DNA from: Trema orientale
Lineage: Eukaryota; Streptophyta; Magnoliopsida; Rosales; Cannabaceae
DNA: 64,000 bases
NCBI GenBank assembly: GCA_002914845.1
Contig: JXTC01000004.1
Span: 897,703 to 961,702, forward strand
Reading direction: 5' to 3'
In this document: positions 42,798-60,688 of the stretch, in pieces
Layout of the letters: every line of letters begins with the position of its first letter
Numbering within the stretch: the first letter of the stretch is position 1
Translations under genes and position numbers: made by a program
Notes under the pieces: generated by a model
What the model saw: only the letters and a program-made list of their open reading frames with translations
The model's database searches: none
Told to the model about the DNA's origin: nothing

Positions 42798-43010
42798 GGA
42801 GAACTTCTCAATGATTACAATTTTTTTGTGACCATGAATGGATACTAAAAAAAGTAGTGATAGCATTAAATTTTTTTGATAGTAATAAATAGCATTAAAT
42901 TTTTTTGGCCAACCACCAAACTAATCACTATCGTAGAATATTAGATCTAACAGCTTAAACCATTGTAACCATCCATAGGTAAATATTATTGTAACTATTT
43001 AAACCAAATC
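42798..43010 (+). mobile_element. MITE, (TA)n-bounded family B, copy 2
   Basis: Reverse complement of the repeat at 28559-28772 in SDH1 intron 5, with scattered differences. It lies between (TA)n tracts. No coding capacity. Confidence 0.8.
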
Positions 43011-44489
43011 TATATATATATATATTAATTGCTTAGGACAGTAACATGATCCAAACTCAGTACAAATTCTTTTGATGAGATCACACTGAATACACATGCT
43101 GTAATTGCTTTTACGTTGGAACAAATTTTAGTTACTTGGCATAGTACTACTGAACACTACAGTTTTTTCTTTTATATAATTGAGTACGTAGTAATAGTAA
43201 TGGCGATTCAGAAGAGGTTACTCATAAAAGTACAAATATGAAACAGATTGATCAAGGGCCTTTACCGTGGGACCTTGATCATAATTAGTTCTTAATAATC
43301 TGCCTACTTATGATTACCATATATAACAATTATTAATTTTTCCTTTAATATATATTAGGCTGATTAATCAATGCTAGTGTTAAATCAATTGACGTAAACG
43401 CCTTTGCGGCCACATGCACCCACCATAGTAGTACCAGTACCAGTTAATATTGCCAATAGTATGAATCATTACCACTGGCTTGTATCACCTAATGACGTGG
43501 AGTAGAATAATGGTAAATGTTTGAAACACTAAATTAATATTCAAAGGAAAGTCAAAATTGCAAAGATTTATCTCAAAGGATTAATTATTTTCATATTTCT
43601 TTATCTATACGGAAACCAAAAACAAATACAATGAATCTTATACTGCTAAACTAATTAATTAGCTGCTTTCAAAAAAAAAAAAAAAACTAATTAATTAGCT
43701 TGCTTAATAACTTTATTGAAGTGACGTTTTGACTTACATCAGCTAGTATAGTACTTAGTACTATATAATTAAACATCGTAATGTTGTGTTACTGTCACAT
43801 TAAGAAAAATTACAATGAAACGGCACTCGATTGCAAACATGCATGTACATATTATATGTCACATGATAAGTATATATAGTAATGATTTTCTACTTTAAAA
43901 AATAGAAGAGATGATAATAAAAGGAAAGAAGAAGATTGCAGCACACTAAAGAGAACCCATAACGCATACTTATATTAATATATAAAAATAAATAATTACT
44001 CTCAAGTCCAAATATGAGGACATGAGGCAAATAAAATTTACAGAGGACGAGTTCGTTTTCTTTTTATTCTACCGAATATATATATATATAATTATATGGT
44101 TGATAGAGGAAGAGAGAAGAACCGAAGAAGAGAGTACTTGGTCCTAGTATATGTGTCTTTCATGTGTTTGTACCTTGGTTTTGTTCATGTGGAGCTACAT
44201 GATGAAGTCGAAAGAAGTCACTAATAAGCCGTTGGAAAAACCCAAAGAAACCAAAATCTAATTATCTTCACGTACAGATCAAGAGATGGGGCTTTGTGAT
44301 CTATTTCTATATCCAAACTTGGGAGAAAGCTGAGGCTGAGAGACCCGGATGGAGAAACATGAGATCATGACCAATTTCATCAAGAAGATCATAGCATATC
44401 TCTTTTAATTATCAACTTTTTCCAATTTGGAGATATATATTGCAACCTTTTTTTTTATTTTTTTATTTTGGGGTGGAGAAAAAGAAAAT
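43011..44489. other. Downstream region of DWF4, no other gene seen
   Basis: AT-rich DNA with TA tracts. It probably contains the DWF4 3' UTR and poly(A) site in its right part. A short duplicated AACTAATTAATTAGCT pair stands at about 43650-43700. Confidence 0.5.
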
Positions 44490-48883
<4,394 letters not shown>

Positions 48884-49054
48884 CTAATTTCTCTCTTGCT
48901 ATTCTCTTTTCTTTCTTATTTGTTTTCTCTCTCTCTCTCTCTCGCTCTCTCTTTTTCCTCAATAGAATTTGCTTCGCTGTTTTATGGAGAAATTGAAATC
49001 AGATATGGGGAAGTAGTCCTTCTAGACTTGTTTAAAAGTAGCTAACATTTTCGA

Positions 49055-49066
49055 CCTTTATAAAAG
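49055..49066 (-). promoter_or_regulatory. TATA box of DWF4
   Basis: Reads CTTTTATAAAGG on the minus strand, about 190 bp before the ATG at 48865, giving a leader of about 160 nt that contains a CT-rich tract (GA-rich on the gene strand). The position and match are good. Confidence 0.6.
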
Positions 49067-49099
49067 CCACTTCCTCTACAAGTGATTTCGATGAAAACA

Positions 49100-49816
49100 A
49101 ATTTTTAGAGAACAGAAAAAATAAAAAGTAGAAAAACTTGATGAAACCAAAGCCAATAGCTTGATTTCGTAAGTTTCTTTCCTGTTTTTCTAGAGAGAGA
49201 TGACAACAGAACGTAATAACGAGTTTGGATTATCGGTTGGCCATATATCTCAAAGAGCCACGCTGTTTTTATATTTGAAAATTGTAAAGTAGTTTTCTCT
49301 TCTTTTTTTTTTTTGGTTTTAATTAATTTAAATTTTTGTGTGTAAAGTATCTCAATTTATTTACAATATGACCCCATGTTTATGGAACCCAGACCCAGTT
49401 CTATATTATATGCAATCCCATAATATACTCTCCGCATCCATTTTAAAAATAAAAATATTTTTTTTATTGATTTATAGCTTCATTTTCTCTCTGCTTTTTA
49501 TTTTTAATTTCCAATTATTGTGGAGGAGTTGATTGAGAAAATAAATAATTATTAACGTTTGTGTTTAACCTGGTGAAAAAAAAAAACGTTGTCTCAGGAC
49601 CACCTTAGTAGTGTGAAGTAGCCCCGACATAATCAAGTGAGAGCCTTTTGATCTGGACTCATTCCGCTATCGTCCTGTCCTGCCCTGCAGTTTGATACTT
49701 GTTTTTAATTCTTATAGTAAATCTTTTAATACTACGTGATTTAAAATGTTTTTATGAATAATTTTGAAATTATGCAAAATACAAAAACCATTATTGTCTC
49801 TTTAGTGTCATATATT
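49100..49816. other. Upstream region of DWF4, no further sites assigned
   Basis: AT-rich sequence with poly-T runs; no gene and no confident regulatory motif. Confidence 0.4.
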
Positions 49817-49824
49817 AATAAAGA

Positions 49825-50029
49825 CAGGGACAGAGTCAGGATTTTTATTTAGTGAGTGCTAAAACTATATATCTTATCTATTTTGTGGGAGCTATTATAT
49901 ATTTTTCTATTTTTTAGACAGAATTTTGTATATAATTTTGACTTAAAAAATTATAAATATATGTAAATTATTAATTTTTTTTTAAAAGAACGAGAAAATT
50001 GAGTAGAGGCTTAAGTGACTCTGTCCCTG
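49825..50029. mobile_element. Non-autonomous hAT element
   Basis: 205 bp beginning CAGGGACAGAGTCAGG and ending GACTCTGTCCCTG, a typical hAT terminus. The 8-bp flanks AATAAAGA (49817-49824) and AATAGAGA (50030-50037) match at 7 of 8. It lies about 0.8 kb upstream of the DWF4 TATA box. Confidence 0.8.
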
Positions 50030-51521
50030 AATAGAGATATAAGAGTCACATATAAATTTTATAATAAGTGTGTCATAGAATTTTATTAATATACACCACA
50101 TGTCCTCCAACATTTTGTTGAATAATTGGCAAATCATTTGTCAGATCTTAAAATTTGATTTTCTAGACAATATTACCTACATCTCAAATTACCCTTAGAA
50201 AACTAAAACACACCTATGTGCTAACACTTGTAGTTGAACAGTGTCAGTTAGGATCATGTCTTTCTTTGATAGGAATCTATAAGATATTCGTAAGCTTCCT
50301 CCCAATGAAATTTAGTTACGCGAAAAAGAAAATCTTAAATAATAATTGTCTTGCACAACAATATATGGGGGCATTTTAGTCACTTATTTGCTATTGACTA
50401 TTGAGTATGATTATAGTGAGCGAGAAATCTACTAATAGTGGTCCTGCAATATATATGCTTATTATAAAGTTAAATGTTTCGTCGTGTACAACCTTGTTTT
50501 TTTCCCTATGTCTTCATGGTACAAATATGGTACTCTACAGTACAGGAAAAATTAATTTCCACAGCAACCGAAGGGGGGGAAAAAAAAAAGTCAAAATGTT
50601 TAGTCTAGATACAGCAGTCCTGACTCGTAACCCAATAACAAATCAATTAACATGTACAAAACTAATATTAGTCTAGATACATCATGTCATCAAGCAAGAT
50701 AATGAATTCTTCATCCTTAAAAAAAATAACGAAAGAAAATAGAAAGCTGTATTAACTATTAAAATTCACGGATCATACCAATAATACCCGTCCTCCTTTT
50801 TCTTTTCTTTTATTTAAGAAAAAAAAGGAAGAAAAACTTCCTTTCATTATTTTTAGACAATTTGAGACCCACTCATCTATTATAAATAAATAATATGCAA
50901 TGAGACATATTTTAAAGTATTTGTCAACTTATCTAACTCCTTTCTATCATTGGACACTTCAATTGTAATAAATAATTACCAGTATAGGCTTTTCTAAATT
51001 AGAGAAGCGAAAATCATATTGTAATCAAATGGCGCCATATATATGTAAATTTCAATGGATCTAGTATTGCATGCAAATATCACAAATTAGAAATTAACAT
51101 TCACTATATATGGTAACATTTTCTTTTTTGAGGAAATTGTAATAATAAGGTAACAGATTTATTTTAATGATTAGTTATCTTCTTAACGAGCAAGAGCTGT
51201 ATGGTCACGCCAGAATGTATAAGCTAGCTACTACGGTTGTCCATTCTTATTTATTATTATTCTTTTGGGAAAAAATTAAAGAATATCAAAGCACCTTATA
51301 CACACACACATATATATATATATGGGGCAAAACGACATATGTACTTGTGATTATTGCGATGGTTAGAGAAGGGCAAAGCAATGGGATGGCCGGACCTGAT
51401 CTAATATCCCGATTCTTTGGGCGGGACTGACTAAACTATTCTTCCCTACGTTATCCTTTTTGAATAATTTTTTTGATTTATATAAAAATGGATAACTTTG
51501 ACTGTACATATCGACTGTAAG

Positions 51522-51682
51522 GTGACATGTCTTCACTACCTAAAGTGTGGGCGTGTCACTTACCTTTTTTGTTTTTGTGTGTACCTACAAATTACATTAA
51601 CATATATATGAATATAACACACTCTACATCTATACGTATAGCAAATGACATGTCTTCACTACCTACAGTGTGGGCGTGTCAC
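51522..51682. repeat. Two copies of a 38-bp near-palindromic unit
   Basis: 51522-51559 begins GTGACATGTCTTCACTACC and ends GTGGGCGTGTCAC; 51646-51682 repeats it with few changes, and similarity continues downstream into TTTTTGTTTTT and GTGTACC. Each unit is an imperfect inverted repeat (GTGACAtG at the start, complement of GTGACACG at the end). Confidence 0.7.
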
Positions 51683-52335
51683 TTATAATTTTTGTTTTTT
51701 TATGTGTACCAACACGAGTATAAACATACATATATACGTATATTTGAAATATTTTTATTAATCTAAAATATATTCCCAATTTCCGAAATATTCCAATTTC
51801 TGTCTTCTGGTATCAAAGAAATAGAGGAAATGATATATACACATATTTTATTTTATATATGGATATGGGCAAGTCCAATCATATGGAAGAAAAATATAAA
51901 ACTGCTAACGGATAGGTTTTTCATTATTAGATTTTTATTATTATTATTATTATTATTATTTAACTGGGTGGGATTCGAATAGCAAGAGGTCATACCTGTA
52001 ACCATAATTAATTTTCCCCACTAAACATATTTCCAAATGTAACATATATATAGCTCTCTCTCTCTCTCTATATATATATATATTTACATGCATTAGTATA
52101 ACACACATCCCTTTTTGTATGTGTGTATATATATATATGCAGATGTTAATGTGTACATGTTGTATGCTTTTCATGTAATTAATCGATTGATGATATTGAC
52201 TAATATGATAGCTACTAATCAGCTTAACTCATTATTGATCAGCATCGTAATATTCTCAATTGAGGTGTTCTAATAATTATGAGAATTTCTATGATCATGG
52301 CATGCCAATTGCATGGACCCACTATCCTCCGCCGA

Positions 52336-52337
<2 letters not shown>

Positions 52338-52367
<30 letters not shown>
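52338..52367. repeat. (TA)n microsatellite
   Basis: About 15 TA units. Confidence 0.95.
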
Positions 52368-52370
<3 letters not shown>

Positions 52371-53009
52371 AAATTGAAAATAAGCATTGTGTTGTGTTCT
52401 TTGGTTCGATATATCTATATTTATATACATACATCTTAACGAAAACTTTCAAAATTAAAGGACCGGTCCATTTTCCAAAAAGAAAGATTAGTTAAAAAAT
52501 ATTGGTACTTAGCATTGTGCTATGTCTTTAAATTTTTCTTCAAAAAGTTTTAAAATAGGAAAAAAAATAAAAATCATCGTAATAACAATTTACAACAAGA
52601 AAGTTTGAAAGACAAAACAATATAAAATGTTTATGATACAAAATGAAATTAAATCGCATATAGTCTACTCTACGTAAATCACTTGCATATGAAAAAAGAA
52701 ACTAATTATTATTTTTTTTAATTCTGAAATTAATCAAAAGGTCGAATTTTTAATTTTTTTTCATTTAATTCCTTTCTTAAGGTCTCTCTGTATTGAGTAT
52801 ATTCTATTAATCAATTATCACTTTCGTTTTCATCTTTTAATTTTTGAAGGGAAAGACTGGAGTTTTCTTTGTACGTACCTTTACTTTAGGTAGAACTCAT
52901 ACGTCATAAATGTCGTATTACTCTATATAACGGAAATTGAAGTTGATCATTCAAGACTTTCAGCTAGCTATCTTAGCTTGTGAAATTAATGTTAATCGTC
53001 AGAGCATAA

Positions 53010-53085
53010 AGTTATATATAGTCTATTGGAACTTATATGGAAACAAACTTATATATAGTCTATTGGAACTTATATAGGAAACAAG
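53010..53085. repeat. Tandem duplication of about 38 bp
   Basis: TTATATATAGTCTATTGGAA followed by CTTATAT and GGAAACAA occurs twice in a row with one inserted base. Confidence 0.8.
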
Positions 53086-53324
53086 GAATGTAGAGACAAA
53101 ATTTTATACGTCAAAGTTGATGACTTTAAAGCAATACTTCAAGTACATAAATAATAATAGCATAAAATTCATCTTCGACAATTTGATAAAAACTTTTGAG
53201 AAATATAAAAGCTGCAAAATTGAGAATAAGGCATTTTACTTGCTCAATTGAGGCAGCACTTGAAACCAAGGAAAAACCATTACTATTTAGAGAGTGATGC
53301 ATTTTGTTTGACCAGTACCTGCCT

Positions 53325-53486
53325 TTTTTTTTTTTTTAAAGTGGGGCTTAACTAATGACCACCACTTACTACAAATTAAAGAAAAATGATACACACACAC
53401 ACTACCAAGGTTTGAACCCCTGACCCCCCCAAACACACACACATAACCCTCAAACCTTGGACCAACTGAGCTAGCCCCAATTGGCT
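53325..53486 (-). mobile_element. tRNA-derived SINE with 14-bp target duplication
   Basis: On the minus strand the 162-bp body starts AGCCAATTGGGGCTAGCTCAGTTGG, containing a Pol III A box (TAGCTCAGTTGG). About 50 bp later comes a B box (GGTTCAAACC), then a short body and an A-rich 3' tail (T15 at 53323-53337 on the plus strand). An exact 14-bp duplication ACCAGTACCTGCCT flanks it (53311-53324 and 53487-53500), the mark of LINE-driven insertion. The intact duplication suggests a fairly young copy. The family is not assigned. Confidence 0.9.
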
Positions 53487-53500
53487 ACCAGTACCTGCCT

Positions 53501-56500
53501 CTTTATGACCACTTAGAGCATCAATTGGTCATCTTTCTCTTCATTTGCACGTGTGAACATTATTGTCCTTCACGTGATCAAGACCCAACTTGCCTTTCCC
53601 AAATTCCACATGGTTTGTGGAAAGTGGAAGGGAAAGATGGGAGAGTTAATCAGTCACCTTGTTTGGCTAACAGCCTAACAAACGAGATCAAGGGCATTAC
53701 ATATTTTAACCATTCTAACTGAACCAAGTTTCGTGATAAGTTGTCTTTTGCCTTAAAAAAAAGTGAGATGAAGAGTTATAATTTAATCACAATTTGTTTT
53801 AAAAATAAAGAGGACCACATTATCTAATATTACGATATTTGTTCCTAATTACAAAATAAAATAATCGAAGAGGAAAGTGAAGGATACTAGCTAGTGATTG
53901 TCAAATGCAAAAATAAGAATAAAAAAATTGTATACTACTAATTGCTTGGCTTCGTGTGTCATGTATCACTTGGAAGGAGTTTGAAAGAGCGAATTCATCT
54001 TAATTCGAGCACAATTTTGACTCAATTTAATGTAAGTTGGCAGCATTGCAAAATTGTAATATATTCAATATATTGATATCTCGCCCAATTCAAAATTTCG
54101 AGTTGGGTTACGATCACGACACCATATATTGAGTTGAATTCAGAAGAGTTGGTGTTCTTGAGATTATTCTTTTAAATCGATCACTGACTTGTTTGTTTAT
54201 TAGTTTATTTTTAAATTAATTTGTTTATCAATTTTTTAACCGCAATATTATTTATGTATCAATTTGTTTTACTTGAAGAATTTATTTATCAAATGATGAT
54301 TGTCATTTTTTAATTAGTAAAAGTTAAGTTGCATAAATAAATAGGCTCATTTACCCACTGAAATACAGTGTATGTCCTATATATATTGGGAATGTAACTA
54401 CTATGCATTTAATTAGTCTTCATCTGTTGTATTATTAGTTTATAACAACTTATATTCTAATGCATAGCATTTAACACTATAAATAAGTATCATATAATTT
54501 ATTGAAAATTATTACGATGTGACTTATGACAACTTTAAATTCAATCTCTCTTGTATCGACACTCCAAAAACTAAGTCTAACACCCCTTGGCAGATCTAAA
54601 GCCTTTACGAGAGAGATAAAAGATTGACGGAGTCCTTTGTTTATTCTAACTGACGAAGGCACAAGACAAGCCACGTGTCATGGAAATCCACGTGGCATAA
54701 CAACCTGTCATTTTTTATTGTCATGTAAATAATTAACAAAGATTAGCTAAGGCCTAAGCCTAACCAAAACCAGACGAACAAACCCTTGTACCTAACCACT
54801 CGTGCGGGTGACCAACGCACCAATCATTGCCACCATAAGCATGCATTGGGAAGCCTCCACGTGGCTCGAACACACGTGAGATTGAAAAGACGTCTGCAGT
54901 GTACCATTTGTTGGAATTTATTGCTCACCAGCCAATGTACTTTACAGCCGGACTTTGAATAGACCGGAATTTGCAGGGGGAAAAAAAAGAAAAAAAGAAA
55001 TAAGGGGTCGACAAAAATATCTTTAACGAGACAAAACCCTTCAATATTTTACCTCATTAACCGTGGGGTTTGTAACTTTTTGTTCCGTTCTAGTAAATTT
55101 TTGAAAAAGTTCTTCGTTCCGATTAGGGTTTAAAAGGACTCATGCTTATTAACTATGATTGACAATTATAAAAATTTAATCATGACAAGTTTTTATTAAA
55201 TATGAGACTAGAGAAGTTTTTATTAAATAATGGTTTTATCCCAGTTAAAGGGATAGTATTATTAGATAGACTTGAAGTAAGTAACAAATTTTTTATGCTT
55301 GATTATAGACACTCAAAATTTATATTAAAAAAAACAGTATCATAAGGAGACTGATTTGCAAATGCACCTTATCTGATCCTAAGGAGATCATACTAATTTA
55401 AGTTGTCTAGTTCAAAACCATATCATATCATTTCCTACAGGTTTTTTTGTGCAAATATGAGTTTTTCTTATGTACTCATTTTTTTACACCACTTACAATA
55501 TAACGTACTAGAATTTTACTAGTTACGACCACAATATTGTGTTTTTTTTTTTTTTTTTTGAGCTAAACCCAATAGTTGTTTAATTAAGGAACAATTTCTA
55601 AAATTCTAAAATATATCCACTCTCTACACAAAACACACGTATGCGTATATATATGTATATTACATATATTTATTATATATTCAGAAAAATAAGCCATATC
55701 TTGATAACTAGTTCTTCTGGTTTGAAAAGCATATAAGGTCAGGTAGAATTTAAAAAATAAGAAAGAAAAAGAGAGACAGAGAGAAGGAGAAGAACTATTG
55801 GGTAGAGGTAGATCAGTGATATTATGTGACGAGTTCATTGTCTCGTCAACTGCTTGGCCTCATTACTCATTTGGTATTTTTTATTAAAAAAGAAAAAATG
55901 AAGAAAAGAAAAAAAAGACACAAATACGCTTAGTAACAACGCTATACCGCATAGAATGCTTACCGACACGCACATATTATATGCTTAGTTTTGTACGTGT
56001 AAGATCTTCGTGATGAGGGGCCAAAACTACTATATATTATAATGTATATGCCATTCATTCTCTGTCGTACGTCCCGAGCTTTTTTTTTTTTTGGCTGGAA
56101 TGTGTCGTACATAACGTCATTAATTAATATATAAGTATCTTTGGTGATTTCATTTCAAATAAAAAATCACGTGGATTATTCCTGAATTGAAAACAATAAT
56201 TTATAGCTTGAAACACTATTTGTCACATGGATGTGTTATACGTTAGTACTCTGATAGCCATTGTAGGTTTATAGTCAAGATTTCTCTTAGAAAATTTTCT
56301 TATGATTGATATTGATTGGTATCTAAGCAGACACGTGTAAACAATGTCAAATTATTAAGCAAGTACTCATAAATTTATAATCAACATTCATGTATTACAA
56401 TTTACAAGCAGATAATGTTTTTTTACATTAGAAAGTTTGTGAGCATAAAACAGTACATGCATGCATTAAAGATCTTGTTTGAAATTATTTGAACATTCTA

Positions 56501-59500
56501 AGTATTGTTTTACAGCAGACCAACACTGACACCTCGACAACTCTATACGCATTTATTATACTTTTTTTTTTTCCTTCTCATACTGATCTGAACTTTTAAA
56601 CTACTGTCTGACTCGTTCAGAGTAAATGAAAAAGAAAAGAGGATTGACTGATTGACTACATTATTGTTGTGAGCTAAATTTGGATTTAGTGTGTTTGACT
56701 GAACAGTAAGAAACTTCCAAGAAGCAACAACCAATTTCCTTTTCATTCATACAATACTTCTCTTTCATTAACAATTATTTGAACAATATTCTAACAAAGA
56801 AAAGAAAGAAAAAATCTCGTATATGCAACTTGTATTTTATTTTTAAATGTACATGACATATCACCCTTCACGGCTTCACTTGCCCTTTGAATATTCTTTT
56901 CGAGTATTTATAAGAAATGCCCCCATTCTAAAAGAAATATTCGACTTGTGCTTTAAGGTGCATCATGATTGTGCGAACCAAGGTAGTCTCAATGATTGCT
57001 CACGCGCGGGTTAGGCTTAAAAAACGTGGCCGCGCGATGCTCCAAGAATTCTCACTTCTCAGGCACCGTCAGACTCAGAGCACAAGAAATGATAGCACTT
57101 TGGGGCACTACTTCCCATGTTACAATCTTTGACCAGTCCTATCTTTTTTGTGGAACTCTCTCTCACACGCACGCTTGGCCTTTTTCCCTCTCAAGTCTCA
57201 ACCAAATTATCACCGAAAAATATTAATAATAATAAATGAAAAAAAGGGCAGAGAATTGGATTTTGGAGGGCCTCAACAAATCATGCTGCCTCAAAACTAG
57301 TCTCCTCTCTTTTTGTGGCTTTTAGGGAGTCAATGAGAATGAGATTCATGCTGTTGAGATAGGGACCATTTTGAACGAAATGAAACAAGGGGTAGGAAAA
57401 AGATAAGTTCTCTCTAAGGGCGTGGCTCATCAATGCACTTCAAATGGTTTTATCAACCGACTGAAAGGGCAGCTAGGGAGAAGGTATTTCAAATGATGTA
57501 TATCTCTTTGGCTTATTAACTAATGAAAAGGGTAGAGTTTAGTATTGAATTGAAAGCCTTATCTTTTGCAAAAGCAAAAGAACAAAATTCGAGTGTCTCT
57601 TCTCTTTCTTTTCATCGTCTTTTTACTGGGTACCCGATCCCACATAGTATCTAACTTGTCATAATAATGCACCGATTATCCAATAAGACAGAGTAGAATC
57701 AAAGATTCTCTCATATTAATGAAGTTCAGTGCTGTGGAAACATTTGTATGAGGTTCTGTTATATGGTTTTCCAAGCAACATGAAGACAATAAAACCTTAT
57801 GGAATGGTTTAATGACTTTATCAAGTGGAACCGAAGCAACCAAACATGAATATAATTATAAAGGAAAAAAGGGTATGAGCAGCACCAATGGAATTCTCCA
57901 AATGCAGTAGCAATCAATCCTAAAGCCACCCATTGGTGAACAACTTGGTATGCCGAATGGGTGGCCTTTTGCAACACATAATCAAGATACAGTACAGGCC
58001 TGCAAAGTTGGCAAAATGAAGCAAAAAGTCAAAAGGGAGAGTGAGGTCTGAAGGTTATATATTAAAATTCTATTTGTGGCCTTTCAAGTTAGCGCCATAG
58101 ATGGATTTAATAATCTCCACTTTCAATTTGTAAAACATGAAAAAAAAAAAGTAAACATATAAAGGGGGGGAAAAAAATCTGAGCACGAGACAAAAGGATG
58201 AACCTAGCTTTTCAATTTAGAGTGGGGAAAACAGATTAGGGAGAGCACCCTAACTTTTTTTCTGCTTTCCGCTACGTTGCACAGAACATACGGTCCCCCC
58301 CACCAATTATTTGATGGTCAGGATTCATGCATTAAGTCAGAATGACGGTGTGTAAGGGGCTAAGCCAACATAGTAACCCACTGTGATATGCATAATTAAT
58401 GCTTTGGTACAGCAATTAAAGCTTTAATCTAAGATAAAATAAAGGTAAATTAATTTAGACTTAGTGCTAAAGTATTAATTGGCCGAGAATTTCGGCCTTT
58501 TGTGCCTGAGCAAATGAGTATTGCCTGGTCTTGTCAACTAAAATGGAGTAGGGGCTAATTATCTTATGACAACTAGACCTACATGTTCTAAGAGCAGCAA
58601 ATTAGAGAATCCGATAGTTCTTAAACAAGTATATAGTTTGTTAACTCCTTTATCATCTTCTTTAACCTGAAAAGGAGAGGAGAGACAGGGTGGTCTCCAT
58701 GTCAAAAGCACCGAGAACTATATGAGTATGTTTCTTTTGAAACATACATAATACCTTGCCCTTCTAGGCAGGCAGAATATAAGTCTAGAGATTTAGGCCT
58801 AAGTGTCTAAATAGTTACAAATATATGATGGAATTCAGGTCTCACGTAAGTTGAATGTTTAACTTCATGGCAAAGAAACAGTGACAGTTCTTACAAGTAA
58901 TGATAGGGGCGACGCTGCACTGTATATATATTTCTCCTAGCACAATCTTCCTATCAACACCATTTAAAGAAAGTATATACGTCTATCCTCAAATTTTTTT
59001 GAGGGGAGGGGGGGAGGGAGAAGCACTAAGCTTCAAATGTTTTATATAGTGCTAAATCTGTGTTCCATAAAGGTGCTTTAACAAGCCACTACCTTCATCT
59101 TTTTGCACCCAAATCAAGGCCTTTTCTATGCCAGAAAACAACCTAAGAATGTTATCATTACCACACTATTAGCACACGAACTACATCACATACAGCCTAT
59201 AGACCTAATAATGTTTATAAGTTGATCCACTTACTTAGATAAGAACTGTATTAGAAAAATGAATAATTGAAATCAATCAATTAAAGTTACAGGCATTATA
59301 TTTAATTTATACAAAGGATTTGGAGAATAATTAGCTAGAAATATATTTGCTAAGAATGATGGAGCATCATGGATATATCCCTTCTATCTAGTGCTAAAGA
59401 AATAAACAGTTTTATGCTGCAATAATAGAGGCAATATTCATACACATCTATCATCCATTAGAAAAAGAAGAACCCTGTATGACTTTGAAGACATGGAGGG

Positions 59501-60600
59501 CCATATACTCATTATACTAGAGCAATCATGTCAGTTGTATGCCACTCACAACCGTCATTTTTCTCATTCTATTTCTTGCTCTCTCTTTTCTTCCTTTTTT
59601 TTTTCCCCCTTCTTCCGTTGCTCATGGTATCCAGTCATGTTTGAGGCAAAAAGAACAAAATGGTCCCGTAGGGGACCATGACAATACAAGCAAAGATAAA
59701 AGAGTTTATTTTGGACTAAGCTTTCCGATGTTCTTTATCAAAAAAAAAAAAAACCAAGATAGGGTAAACCCAGTTTATTCAAGGGGTAAAGGTAATAGAG
59801 ATACATAATAACGTGGGATCTCGCAATAATACTTGCAAAACATATAAGAAACACGTATGAGATTTCAAAGCAAAATTATTCCAAAGGAACAATCTCAAAA
59901 ATTTCGGAAAACTCATTGACTTTCTTACTACATATCAAAATCAACGAACATATATTCATATGGTAAGCATAGAAATTATTTAGTATTATACGCAAGTAAT
60001 CGGCGTACATAAAAAAATAAGACCACCCAGATATGACTAGTTATACGAGTTAAAGAGGACAATAACCCTCGAACTAACTTAGTACCCCGCAGAATTTTGT
60101 TCCAACTCTTCACATGTCTTATTTTAGTATACTGTTTCGCCATTGTCTTTGCCTATGTGTTGAGTTTGATTGAAATGAATGTCTGAACCAAGATAATTTC
60201 ATAAAAACAAAAGTCTCATGATCTAGATGCATCAGGAAGAACTTTTCAATATCTGCATAAATATATGACATCTATAACTGAAATGTCACTGGGTTTTTAT
60301 ATTGTTTAAGTCCTAAGTTCTAAAATCAACTTACAAGTTGGTAATGCCTCTTTCGATATAAACCTGGCATGAAAATTCTCAACAACTCGATGTATAGCAT
60401 TTGAGTATGAATTTCTTTACTTGGAGTTACAAGCTAATGAAAAAGAAAATTTGACAGTAGTTGCCTCTTGGTTAATATGTGTGGTGTCTACATGTGAAAA
60501 AAAAAAAATTCCTGAAAATTCTCACTGTACGCATGCGCCATGAACAGAGACAGAAAAGAACTGTACCATCAATCAGGAACAGAATGTGTTGACCAAGATC
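53501..60600. other. Seven kilobases without a convincing gene
   Basis: AT-rich, with scattered poly-T runs and short frames. A minus-strand frame at 57759-57980, preceded by an acceptor-like TTTGCAG, is the only candidate exon. A GC-richer block at 57000-57200 might be promoter-like. No tRNA, snoRNA or known microRNA was recognised by reading. Confidence 0.45.
57840..57990 (-). other. Unassigned candidate exon
   Basis: On the minus strand an acceptor-like CAACTTTGCAG| is followed by a frame reading PVLYLDYVLQKATHSAYQVV and on through a hydrophobic stretch (WVALGLIATAFG). I do not recognise the protein, find no partner exons, and the frame could be chance. Confidence 0.15.
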
Positions 60601-60688
60601 AGTAATGCAGGCTCCCGTAACATCAAATACGCTCAAAATGAAATGAAGGTGGCAGTTAATCTCCTCAGTCCAAGTTATATGGCAATGG

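Larger units (their letters stand above)
50040..53310. other. AT-rich intergenic DNA with local duplications
   Basis: There is no supported gene. It contains microsatellites ((ATT)n 51933-51960, (TA)n 52338-52367), a duplicated palindromic unit at 51522-51682 and a 38-bp tandem duplication at about 53010-53085. Confidence 0.55.

Noticed and set aside
51167-51430. 87-codon plus-strand frame
   Set aside because: Runs through a TA microsatellite and has no domain or splice context.
52239-52495. Frames with Ile-Tyr repeats
   Set aside because: Direct translation of (TA)n microsatellite.
54477-54674. 65-codon minus-strand frame with protein-like composition
   Set aside because: No similarity that I recognise and no splice sites to extend it.
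57278-57350. AATCATGCTGCCTCA resembling part of a microRNA167 star
   Set aside because: Match is incomplete and no convincing precursor hairpin surrounds it.
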